A DNA stretch of 64,000 nt, from the NCBI RefSeq assembly GCF_005281475.1, contig NZ_CP040106.1:501501-565500 (forward strand), written 5' to 3'. This DNA is from Echinicola rosea (GTDB taxonomy: Bacteria; Bacteroidota; Bacteroidia; Cytophagales; Cyclobacteriaceae). Shown in pieces: positions 28,301 through 35,512 of the stretch. Numbering within the stretch: position 1 is the first letter of the stretch; every line of letters starts with the position of its first letter. The notes beneath the pieces are model-generated. The model was not told the DNA's origin. It searched no databases and saw only the letters and a program-made list of their open reading frames with translations. The translations under genes were made by a program, and so were the position numbers.

Positions 28301-28545
28301 TCCGTAGTCGTTCCCGTTAGGCTTCCTTTCAGCAACACATTTACACCCGGCATCGGGGTACCGTCTTCTGCCACTACCGTTCCTGAAACAGTCTTATCCT
28401 CCTGAGCAACCTGTTCTTGTAATAAAGAAAGGCCTGTTGCCCCTACTGAAGCCTGTACAGGGGCATTAACAAAGGACAAAAAAGCTGTCCCCATCAGGGA
28501 ATACTTTATCAGTCCTTTGGAAAATTGCTTATATATCTTTTGCAT
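25321..28545 (-). CDS. SusC/RagA-family TonB-dependent transporter of the GH76 locus
   Basis: A 1074-residue protein with a signal region (about 1-33), a carboxypeptidase-regulatory-like domain (about 50-130: VSGTVVAEDGTPMPGVNVLL), a plug (about 130-255: VVVVGYGMQEKVTMTGSVAN, AANGVVLVTTKRG) and a 22-strand-type barrel ending YTLGVTASF. All parts are intact and of normal length. Upstream by 94 bp is the GH76 gene; the intercistronic hairpin at 28600-28634 lies between them. By family it imports mannan-derived oligosaccharides in a complex with the SusD protein encoded next. The substrate is inferred from the neighbours. Confidence 0.95.
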   Translation of the reverse strand: MQKIYKQFSKGLIKYSLMGTAFLSFVNAPVQASVGATGLSLLQEQVAQEDKTVSGTVVAEDGTPMPGVNVLLKGSLTGTTTDIDGNYTLTVPDDDTVLTFSFIGYVTQDVKVGNQSVIEVKMMPDTQQLGEVVVVGYGMQEKVTMTGSVANLKGDEMLRTKNENPQNMLTGRIAGVRVWQKSAEPGTFNASMDIRGLGAPLVVIDGIQRTMADFQRLNPTDIDEVSVLKDASAAIYGARAANGVVLVTTKRGSESGKAVVTYNGSYTLQVPSGFPQLADPYETMTLYNEMAMNNINGGNLIYQEDDFEAFRTGRRRTTDWNALLVSDYAPQSQHDISISGGTEKTQYYIAGGYMYQEGIFKSGDMNYNKINLRSNITTEITKGLDFNLNLSGVADQRNSPYSSAVDIIRNYWRQGVLFPAYADPENTMLNYEGLDLEQNTIAMMRADVSGHRKYKQKYFQSSASLEFDFGTVSSDLEGLSAKGLVSFDYRGDDNDIYRREYYQYMYDPVEDSYVSKLYNNSSPNQIRRELFSRQQFLGQFLINYKRTFDKVHAVSGLLGFETQNRKGDNFYAQRDLAFAMEYLVGGMNENQQGGMQGGSGDLYEISNSAMFGRVNYAYGERYIAEVQFRYDGSSKFVETNRWGWFPSGSIGWRLSEEPFFKSISALSFVDQLKFRASYGMTADDGSLAYDWYPGYIYPATSGNAQQGYYNQYAPGYMLNGEFVYGASVVVPNENITWWTAKTFNVGVDFEAWMGKFGFSLDYFDRRREGLFSTRSGDVPSVVGTGAPRENTNSDRQFGIDLELSHRNKIGEVSYGVKGIATITRRQHLIAAEKGPYGNSYDRWRNDNLTNRYQGVQFGYVSAGRYTDWEDIWSYDIYKDRGILPGDYKYEDWNGDGEINGLDQHPFAYDQTPWLNFSLALDATYKNFDMSVLLQGSALGSMQYQEPLYSIWGSNGGGALEQYLDRWHPVDPLADPYDPETEWISGYYGYTGNYPFGNSEFNRVSTDYLRLKSIEIGYTLRPRRSASTNIRFYANAYNLLTFTGVKFVDPEHPADALGRLYPLTKTYTLGVTASF

Positions 28546-28599
28546 ATGTTTAGGCTATTTTGTTTTTATCATTTTCTAATAAGGCGCTATCCATCTTTA

Positions 28600-28634
28600 A
28601 CCATGGCTTCCCAGTGCATTAGGGAAGCCATGGT
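28600..28634 (-). promoter_or_regulatory. Intercistronic hairpin between GH76 and SusC genes
   Basis: A 13-bp perfect stem (ACCATGGCTTCCC / GGGAAGCCATGGT) with a 9-nt loop, just after the GH76 stop. In the transcribed minus direction no T-run follows, so it is not a standard terminator for the operon. It is better read as an mRNA 3'-end stabiliser or processing site that allows different levels of GH76 and SusC. On the plus strand it is followed by a T-rich stretch. Confidence 0.65.
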
Positions 28635-28639
28635 GCTTT

Positions 28640-30085
28640 TTATTTTTCCAGCTCGTACCGTGCTAGCACGGCGTATTCGGCAGCAAATGCGAAATTGAAC
28701 ATTCCCTCTGTTCGGTTATTATTGGCCGTCAGGCTCCAGCCTACCAGTAAATTGGTCGGCAGAAATCCTTCATGAAGGAAATTATCGTAGCCATAATCCA
28801 AATTTTGCTGGAAAGTACCGATGTACTCGGACGCGGCTCCATAGAATGGATGAACATCCACATAGCCACGCATCAACACCCCATTAAACCAGTTGTTAAA
28901 ACCGCTGATATCGTAACTGTGATAGCCATCATGGGTTTGATCAGGCTTTGCGAAATACTGGAAGCTATCGTCGGAAAGCTCCTTGACATCCTGTAGGTAA
29001 GCTTCTTCGTCTGTCGTCCTGTATAAGTCGGCCGCTCCTGACAGCATGGTACCGGAATTATAGGAAATGGCCGGCCCCACTCGATCCTGACAAGTGATGC
29101 CCTTACGATACTCCGTGCCGTTAACGGTCTCTGTTTGTGGATTTCCAGGAGAACAACCGCCTCTCATATCATCATAGACCCCATCAGACCTCAGGAGACG
29201 ATCCTTTTGCCAAGTGTACACTTTCTGCGCAAAATCAGCGTAGTAGTCACTTTTGTTCATCTGCATGGTCTTTCTGGTCTGCTTGTCATCGGCATCGATG
29301 TACCGGTAAGTGATTTCATCGCTTTCACCTTCATAAATTTCATGCAGCCATACCAGGGGACTTACCATAGGGCCATTGCTACATGCATGCTTGGTCACAT
29401 AGCCTGGCCCCCAAGTGATACCACCTCGCTCCGTTCCGTCGGGATTCCGGGTACTGTCCCATCCATCCAAGACATAGGCTGTCAAGTACTCAGCTTTTTC
29501 CAAGTAGGCGGCTTCACCAGTGATCTTGTAGGATTCCAATAATTCCCGCACGAGCCACATCTGGTCATCATAGACATTTTCGATTCCAGCGACATTGGCC
29601 GTGCCCTTGGCATTGCCCCGGTTCACCCCATATACCGACCATTCTTTGGTCTGGGTATAGGATACCAGCTCAAAAGTCCCCAGGTAATAGTCCGCATTGT
29701 CGTAAAGTTGTCCCAACAGCTCAGCATATTTCTCAAAATGCTCGTCATAGAGTGCCGCATTTCCATGTTCTTTGTGGGCCTGTAGTCCGTGCAAGACGGC
29801 ATTAACGGCTTCAATGGCTGCCGTGTACATCCACACACTACCGGTTTCGTCAGAACGGACACCAGTAAAAGGATTATAATACCTGGCCATGGCCATGCCC
29901 GACCCTGTGAAGTGCGCAGAAACGGCATTATCGGTCAGTTCCATTGCCCTGAGGATATTCTGTTCCGCTAGACTGACCTCCGCAGGAGGATTCGTAGGTT
30001 CTGGGTCAGATGAACTTTCACTACATGCTGCGAATAGCAGCATCACGAAACTCATAATTGTGATCATCATTTGGTTTTGTATCAT
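28640..30085 (-). CDS. GH76-family glycoside hydrolase (endo-alpha-1,6-mannanase type), lipoprotein
   Basis: A 481-residue protein with a lipoprotein signal (FVMLLFAACSESS). The (alpha/alpha)6-barrel family marks are present: ENVYDDQMWLVREL with the adjacent catalytic Asp173-Asp174, GGITWG, CSNGPMVSPLVWLHEIY, and YNSGTMLSGAADLYRTT. Family knowledge: GH76 enzymes cut alpha-1,6-mannosidic bonds in yeast mannan backbones and related glycans. The gene lies 16 bp after the surface lipoprotein and 94 bp before SusC, so it is part of the same operon. The lipid anchor suggests cell-surface or periplasmic action that produces oligosaccharides for SusCD. Confidence 0.88.
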   Translation of the reverse strand: MIQNQMMITIMSFVMLLFAACSESSSDPEPTNPPAEVSLAEQNILRAMELTDNAVSAHFTGSGMAMARYYNPFTGVRSDETGSVWMYTAAIEAVNAVLHGLQAHKEHGNAALYDEHFEKYAELLGQLYDNADYYLGTFELVSYTQTKEWSVYGVNRGNAKGTANVAGIENVYDDQMWLVRELLESYKITGEAAYLEKAEYLTAYVLDGWDSTRNPDGTERGGITWGPGYVTKHACSNGPMVSPLVWLHEIYEGESDEITYRYIDADDKQTRKTMQMNKSDYYADFAQKVYTWQKDRLLRSDGVYDDMRGGCSPGNPQTETVNGTEYRKGITCQDRVGPAISYNSGTMLSGAADLYRTTDEEAYLQDVKELSDDSFQYFAKPDQTHDGYHSYDISGFNNWFNGVLMRGYVDVHPFYGAASEYIGTFQQNLDYGYDNFLHEGFLPTNLLVGWSLTANNNRTEGMFNFAFAAEYAVLARYELEK

Positions 30086-30101
30086 GTTAAGGTTTATTGA
30101 A

Positions 30102-31913
30102 TTAGTTCAGATCGATGCGGTGAATTACCAGTTTGTTTTCGCCTGTATTGGCTTCTACATTATACACACCCAAAGCCAAGGTGACGTCTTTTCCATCAAA
30201 TTGGGACAAGTCATATGAAAAAGCTGCGTAACCTTCCGGATTACCGGCACCTCCATCTCCATGCTTAAATTTCCAGCAACCATCCGCTGCGGCACTGGCT
30301 TCTTCCGCGGTGTTGGACTGAGGATCCAAATGGGTAACCGTACCGTCGTCTTCTATGGCGGTGAGCTTGAAATAGGTAAAATTATCTCCAAAATTGCGGG
30401 TACTCAGCGTCAACTGGTTACTACCAGCATCAACGGAAAACTTCGAGTACAAATAGGCTTCTGGCACAGTAGAACTCTCCTCAGGCGTATTGCGGGTCTT
30501 GATCAGGTAGCCCTCTGAAGGGAATACTTCTGGGTCTTTTTTCAGGGGCACAAAGAACCAATTGGCCGCCACATGATCCACCTCCCGCCATGCGCGGTAA
30601 GCATCTACGTAATTGTCACGGTTACCGGCTACGGGGCTGATACCGGTAAAAGACTTTTTGATATGTGGCATGGTGGAACGAACCGTTTCTTGGGTCAAGT
30701 TCCAGCCCTCTATCACCTCATTGCCTGGCAGCCAGTCCCAATTCTCCACTTTGCGGTCCGCAAAACGAATGGCCCGAAGTACCAATTGCTTCCAATAATC
30801 CCCTGTGGCCTGCCGATATATACCTATCGCTACAATGACTTCTTTGCCTACGTATTCACTCAGGTCAAATTCCACATCGCCATAACTTCCAGAAGCATAG
30901 GTCCTGTTTTCTCCAACTTTCACCGCGGTAGGGGCTGCAGCAGACATGTCCACTACCTGTACGCCAAAGTAGGCCGGGTTAGCTTCATCTGCATTATGTG
31001 CGCTGACCCTAAGTGACAAAATTTTATTGTCCTCTGTAATCATTTTACTGCCATAGACATAAGAGTCAAATACATTTAAGTCGGATGGATTGCTACGCTC
31101 GTCCTCATTGTTTCTGATCTGGAGGGTAGTACCTTCATTTTGTTCTTGCCAGGCACCACGGAAGTCCAGCACAGACATATAATTACAGGCCCAGTCCCAT
31201 CGAGGATAGGCATCCGCATTACGGCCGCCCCGATATTCATTATAATACCACTTGTCTGCAGCAAGTAAGTCATCATAGGTCAGGCCACGGAGAATTTCAT
31301 TACTTCCCATCGTAATGTCCATGGCCACTATTCCATCTACAAAATCTTCCGGATTTACTGTTTTGGTGATGGATTCATAACTTGCTTTACTGAACGTAAC
31401 GGTGTACTCATCCACGATCAGGTTTTCTAGTGTATAACCACCATCACTGCCGGTAGTAGTCGTTCCGGCCACACCCACACTGATGCTCACACCTTCGAGT
31501 GGTGCGTTTCCGTTTTTCCCGTCCTTGATGGTTCCGGTGATTTTTGCTGAAGCAAACACCAACGACACATCCGCCGTAGCGATGTTTTCATCATTGAACT
31601 TATCGGGATTAATGGTATGGCTGACGGTAAGCCAGCCCGGTTTGGAAAATTTTACAGCACGCGTCTTTAACGTGACATTTTCAAAAAAATACTTCCCATC
31701 ACTTTCGGTGGTGATGGTAATCTCTTCTTCCCCTACTCCGGCTAGGGTAACGTTTACATCTGCTATTGGCTCGCCATCGTCATCTGTAACGGTACCTGTG
31801 ATGGTTCCCCTAGGTTCTGCCATGGGCTCATCTTCTTTTACACAGGAGATTGCCGATAGCATAACCGTACTCAGCAAAGCGATGTAAATGATCGCTTGTA
31901 GTTTTTTGTTCAT
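30102..31913 (-). CDS. Multidomain surface lipoprotein, probable glycan-binding protein
   Basis: A 603-residue protein with a lipoprotein signal (LLSTVMLSAISCVKEDE). Two carboxypeptidase-regulatory-like beta-sandwiches come first (about 36-115, ITGTVTDDDGEPIADVNVTL; about 117-205, ITGTIKDGKNGNAPLEGVSI). Two beta-jelly-roll segments of galactose-binding type follow (about 220-390, GSYGDVEFDLSEYVGKEVIV; about 410-603, YAAFSYDLSQFDGKDVTLAL). No catalytic motif was found. As the first gene of the operon, directly before GH76, it is most simply a surface glycan-binding protein that brings mannan to the hydrolase and SusCD. Binding is inferred from architecture and context. Confidence 0.72.
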   Translation of the reverse strand: MNKKLQAIIYIALLSTVMLSAISCVKEDEPMAEPRGTITGTVTDDDGEPIADVNVTLAGVGEEEITITTESDGKYFFENVTLKTRAVKFSKPGWLTVSHTINPDKFNDENIATADVSLVFASAKITGTIKDGKNGNAPLEGVSISVGVAGTTTTGSDGGYTLENLIVDEYTVTFSKASYESITKTVNPEDFVDGIVAMDITMGSNEILRGLTYDDLLAADKWYYNEYRGGRNADAYPRWDWACNYMSVLDFRGAWQEQNEGTTLQIRNNEDERSNPSDLNVFDSYVYGSKMITEDNKILSLRVSAHNADEANPAYFGVQVVDMSAAAPTAVKVGENRTYASGSYGDVEFDLSEYVGKEVIVAIGIYRQATGDYWKQLVLRAIRFADRKVENWDWLPGNEVIEGWNLTQETVRSTMPHIKKSFTGISPVAGNRDNYVDAYRAWREVDHVAANWFFVPLKKDPEVFPSEGYLIKTRNTPEESSTVPEAYLYSKFSVDAGSNQLTLSTRNFGDNFTYFKLTAIEDDGTVTHLDPQSNTAEEASAAADGCWKFKHGDGGAGNPEGYAAFSYDLSQFDGKDVTLALGVYNVEANTGENKLVIHRIDLN

Positions 31914-32175
31914 TTGGTTAAATTTTAAGGGTTATTATTTAATTAACTTATTTTAATATCGGCCAAACTGCATAATCGATTCAGCAATCCGATAAAGCTG
32001 AAAAATAAATATAGAGCGGTTAATTTTACGGTTAAAATGGGGTTAATAACCCGGAGAAATTTGTTAATCTGACAATAAAGTTTTGAAAAATCCTACAACA
32101 CTATTGGCAAGGATCGATAGCAAATTAAGAAGGTAAAAAAAGTTGTTCTTTAATAGAAGGCTGATCGTCTTGGCG
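31914..32175 (-). promoter_or_regulatory. Upstream region of the GH76 locus with phased GGTTAA repeats
   Basis: No gene. Three GGTTAA hexamers start at 32018, 32030 and 32041, spaced 12 and 11 bp (one helical turn), about 105-130 bp upstream of the first gene of the locus. Direct repeats on one face of the helix are the usual site type for OmpR/SARP-like winged-helix activators. No clear -7 box was found. Confidence 0.45.
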
Positions 32176-32183
32176 GATTTTAT

Positions 32184-32550
32184 GGTTCTATATGATTTAC
32201 TATGGGTAACTATTACTTTGCATGTCAAATTCTAGCTTGCCTTTCATCTTGTTGCCTTGTTACTTTTTTCCTTCAGGTGAAAAACGTAACCAAAAAAACC
32301 CGCTGCGGTGAGCTATATGACTAAAATCAAAGCCAGCACTCACGCAGGCAAACTCCTCTATTTGTGCAGCATACCAATTTTTTGTACTGATTCACGTCAA
32401 ACAAGCCTGCGCTTTTTCCAGCCCACTTCTTTGATTTATTAACGTCAAATACCTCAAGGCAGAATAGAAAATTGCCCACTGAAAAGGAACATGAATCAAC
32501 ATTAATTTAACCGGAAGAATATCTTTACCCACTATAATCCATATAGAGCC
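32184..32550 (+). mobile_element. Non-autonomous terminal-inverted-repeat element, copy A (ISL3-like ends)
   Basis: A 367-bp element without a gene. Its ends form an imperfect inverted repeat of about 26 bp: left GGTTCTATATG...TGGGTAA, right, reversed, GGCTCTATATG...TGGGTAA. It is flanked by a perfect 8-bp target duplication GATTTTAT (32176-32183 and 32551-32558). The copy at 37475-37841 differs at 3 positions and has no indels. End sequence and 8-bp duplication recall the ISL3 family (from memory). The interior carries the stem-loop at 32259-32290 with loop CTTCAGGT, also found in the unrelated-ended elements at 45214 and 54466. Confidence 0.88.
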
Positions 32551-32671
32551 GATTTTATCCTTTTTTCCTAAAAGCGAATATCACGTTGGAATTTGGCAAA
32601 CAAAGTAAAAAATACCCACAGTAAATCATATAGAGTTAAAAACAGGGTGTGAAGAGTTGCTTCCGTTCATC

Positions 32672-33565
32672 CTATTTTATTAGAAAACCAGGGTCTTTAT
32701 AGCTAGGGTTGGGATACGAATAAAACCCTTCTCCACTGCTTACCCCCATCTTTCCTTTATCGATGAAATTCTCTTTGATATAGGCGGCCAATGCTAGCCG
32801 ATGATCATCTTGCAGTTGCTCTCCCCACATCTGATTGACATTATAGGCCGTTTCCATTCCAATGATATCAATAAAGGCACAAGGCCCCAGCTGAGAACGG
32901 TTGCCGATCATCCATGTCTTGTCGATACTTTCAGGGTCACTGACCTCTCTGGCCACCAAGTCGATAGCCGCATTCAAAAAGGGAACAAGTAGTGAATTGA
33001 ACACATAGCCGTTTTGCTCTTTGTGGATCGGAATGGGTACCATGCCAATTGCCTTGGCAAACTCTTCTACCTGCTTAAAGATTTCAGGGTCGGTACCGGG
33101 ATGCCCCATCACTTCTCCTATATTTGAATCCCAAATACCATTGGCAAAATGCAAGGCCAAGAATTTATCTGGCCGATCCACCGCTTCCACTATCTGACTG
33201 GGAATCAGTGTAGACGAATTGGTGGTAAAGATGGTCTTTTTAGGAGCCAGTTTACTCACATCCCTGTAAAAGGACTTTTTTATTTCAAGCTTTTCAGGTA
33301 CCGATTCATTTAGCAGGTCCGCGTCCTTTATCGCCTCTTCCAAATTAGTAGTATAACTCAGTCGAGCCTTCGTCTTCTCGACTTCTTCCGGGCTGGCATT
33401 ACGTTCTTTAATGAAATGGTCGGCATGTGATGCGTGAAATTTCTTTCCTCTCTCAATACCTTCTTCAAAGACATCAAATACGGTCACCTCAAAACCGCAA
33501 AAAGCAGCTTGCCAGGCTATTTGTGACCCTAGGGTTCCGGCTCCTGCGATGGTAATTTGTTGCAT
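32672..33565 (-). CDS. 3-hydroxyacyl-CoA dehydrogenase family protein (3-hydroxybutyryl-CoA dehydrogenase-like)
   Basis: A 297-residue soluble enzyme. An N-terminal Rossmann fold with ITIAGAGTLGSQIAWQAAF and an acidic residue at the end of strand 2 (VFDVF) indicates NAD rather than NADP. The segment TIFTTNSSTLIPSQI and the later LHFANGIWD match the catalytic region (Ser and His of the His-Glu pair). The C-terminal helical dimer domain includes NGYVFNSLLVPFLNAA and EGFYSYPNP. Role: NAD-dependent oxidation or reduction of short-chain 3-hydroxyacyl-CoA. It is monocistronic, with no beta-oxidation neighbours. It lies between mobile element A and the decayed defence region, and its own sequence looks intact. 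Confidence 0.9.
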   Translation of the reverse strand: MQQITIAGAGTLGSQIAWQAAFCGFEVTVFDVFEEGIERGKKFHASHADHFIKERNASPEEVEKTKARLSYTTNLEEAIKDADLLNESVPEKLEIKKSFYRDVSKLAPKKTIFTTNSSTLIPSQIVEAVDRPDKFLALHFANGIWDSNIGEVMGHPGTDPEIFKQVEEFAKAIGMVPIPIHKEQNGYVFNSLLVPFLNAAIDLVAREVSDPESIDKTWMIGNRSQLGPCAFIDIIGMETAYNVNQMWGEQLQDDHRLALAAYIKENFIDKGKMGVSSGEGFYSYPNPSYKDPGFLIK

Positions 33566-33841
33566 ACGAATAAAAGTTTAAAGTTGAAATCGGATGAAAT
33601 ATAATTGCGTATTCAAGGCTTTTCAATTCATCATGTACTGCTCGGTACCCAACCAGCCACTGCGCCTCATTCACTGATAGAATTGTTCTAAGGTAGTTTT
33701 TCGTAATTATTATCTATGCGAAATCAGTAATTTAGTAGCCAAATATTATAAACGTTGTCAAATATAGTCGATAAAAAAATATTTAAAATTGGAAAAATAT
33801 AAACACTAAATTAATGCTTACCTAATCCTCTAATGTCCATT

Positions 33842-33982
33842 TCAATCCTTTGGCAAATAGCGTATTTGAAGGTTTGCAAAGCTTATAAGATAAGTATTCC
33901 TATCATTTGGAACGGCACTAAAAATGAGCTGTAACGTTGCTTCGTCTTCATCGGAAACGCCACTAGTTTTTATGTGCGTCAT
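33842..33982 (-). CDS. Possible small protein of unknown function
   Basis: An open frame of 46 codons (MTHIKTSGVSDEDEA ... ISFANLQIRYLPKD) in an otherwise empty 540-bp stretch. The acidic start and amphipathic middle look protein-like, and the frame continues 12 codons upstream without a stop. It could equally be the stump of a longer lost gene. No family recognised, no clear promoter. Confidence 0.25.
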   Translation of the reverse strand: MTHIKTSGVSDEDEATLQLIFSAVPNDRNTYLISFANLQIRYLPKD

Positions 33983-34108
33983 TATTGATTTTAAAATTCC
34001 TTGAATTTTACCAACTTAAGCCTTCACCATTTTATGGGAATACATACCTGCCATTTTTATACTTTTATTATTTTTGGTGGAAAGTTAAGTTTAGATTGTA
34101 GGGGATTT

Positions 34109-34285
34109 ATGTAAGATAATATAAGTTTCGAACAGACTTTTAAAAATATAGACGATATCCTGTATAAGGATTCGGGAGCAGATAGTGAGCTGGATTATAT
34201 TGGTCAAGTATTAAGAGTATCCGAGCCGCTTTTGTTGGCTTTCAGGCGCATTTGTACAGGTCTAGGGTTATGTAAGGTAAATTGA
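34109..34285 (+). pseudogene. Remnant of a type I restriction-modification hsdM gene (N-terminal stump)
   Basis: After ATG and an immediate in-frame TAA the frame reads DNISFEQTFKNIDDILYKDS then GADSELDYIGQ. This closely resembles the first 35 residues of Bacteroidota HsdM proteins (typically SFEQTFKNIDDIL-KDAG-SELDY). Similarity stops at about 34207; the remaining 25 codons (VLRVSEPLLLAFRRI) do not fit HsdM. The methyltransferase domain is absent. The rest of the gene was deleted, leaving the nuclease gene 4 bp downstream. Identification rests on memory of the family N terminus. Confidence 0.7.
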
Positions 34286-34289
34286 TTAA

Positions 34290-35165
34290 ATGGAAATTTT
34301 TAGACAGATAACCGCTAATAATATCTCCATGAAGCCTTATCCTTTTTGGAAGGAATTGGCCATGGAAGCATACCTTCTAGAAAATGAAGAAATATTAAAG
34401 CTAGACGATCAAAATTTCTCAGATGTGGTCGTGGTGGATGCTGAATTAGCGCTAAAAGCAGGAAGAAAGTCCGGTGATGGGCGAATTGATATTCTAGCTA
34501 AATACGGAGGGGAATATTTAGGGATTGTCGAGCTTAAACTCAACGAGATTAATGAAGAAAGCCTGGGCCAATTACAAGATTATCTCAATGTAAGGGGGCA
34601 AATTTTAGCGATTGGTGATAACTGGAATGAAGAAAACCCGCCAAAATGGGTGGGAGTATTGGTTGGCAGCTCCATTAGTCCCAGGTTACAAGAGCTGCTG
34701 TCCAATGGGTATGAATATGATGGAATTCCCATTGCAGGAATGACTATAAGGCGTTTTAGGAGTGAGGGGAATGAAATTTTTGTAGTGGCCGACACTTATT
34801 TCAAATTTAACTATACCACAAAGGACTATTCAAAATTTATCTTCAATGGTGAAGAATTCAATAAAGGAAGATTGGTGAATGCAGTAATGAAGCATTACGT
34901 AGAAATGAATCCAAACATATCTTTCGCTAAGCTAAGCCACGATTTTCCTAAATGGGTTCAAGGAAGCTTTGGTGTATTTACCACAGTAGAAGAGGCCGAA
35001 GATATTTTTCAAAGATGGGGACATAAGCGGCATTATATAAAACCTGAAGAGACTATTAAATTAGACGACCAGACCATTGCTACCTGTACCCAATGGAATC
35101 CTGAAAACATTCAAAAGTTCATTGATCAAGCTCAAAAACATGGGATGGTTATAGAAGTTAAATGA
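34290..35165 (+). CDS. PD-(D/E)XK nuclease-domain protein (NucS-like core), probable defence gene
   Basis: A 291-residue protein. The central segment GRIDILAKYGGEYLGIVELK carries the PD-(D/E)XK signature (Asp in RIDIL; Glu-x-Lys in VELK), as in NucS-type and other restriction-like endonucleases. The C-terminal 100 residues (FNKGRLVNAVMKHYVEMNPN, DIFQRWGHKRHYIKPEETI) form a separate domain of unknown role that may recognise DNA. Low-GC codon use compared with neighbours and position beside an hsdM stump and a Fic gene suggest a laterally acquired defence island. No partner methyltransferase is left in the window. The exact biochemical activity is not known. Confidence 0.75.
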   Translation: MEIFRQITANNISMKPYPFWKELAMEAYLLENEEILKLDDQNFSDVVVVDAELALKAGRKSGDGRIDILAKYGGEYLGIVELKLNEINEESLGQLQDYLNVRGQILAIGDNWNEENPPKWVGVLVGSSISPRLQELLSNGYEYDGIPIAGMTIRRFRSEGNEIFVVADTYFKFNYTTKDYSKFIFNGEEFNKGRLVNAVMKHYVEMNPNISFAKLSHDFPKWVQGSFGVFTTVEEAEDIFQRWGHKRHYIKPEETIKLDDQTIATCTQWNPENIQKFIDQAQKHGMVIEVK

Positions 35166-35512
35166 GTTATAATCAACTGGACTGGAGTAACGGTTTTTGG
35201 GACAGGATGGAGGAAAAGTATCATGAGCTGGAGTGGATAAGGTAGCAGGAACAGCAAGGTTGTTCGAAGAACCCAAAAAGAGGAAGCCCTTAGGTCCCTG
35301 TGTTTGTTGACAATTCCCTTTTTTACAGGGAAGGAACTTTCCCCTTTGCCTGAAAGCAGAAGGGAAATATCCTCTCGAAGAGGAGAACTATTACATGGTC
35401 AAAGGAAGTACAGCGGATTGTCAAAATGGAAATTGACAGGATCATGGACACCCCATCCCTGGAACACTTGTTGGTTGGAAAAAGGAAATAGCTCGAGAGC
35501 TATTTTCGAAAA
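35166..35512. other. Decayed intergenic stretch after the nuclease gene
   Basis: A 27-codon frame overlaps the nuclease stop (ATG at 35162; SYNQLDWSNGFWDRMEEKYH) and ends at a TAG. Farther on, a broken frame reads WSKEVQRIVKMEIDRIMDTP. Both look like protein debris, but I cannot assign them. There is no intact gene. Confidence 0.4.
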
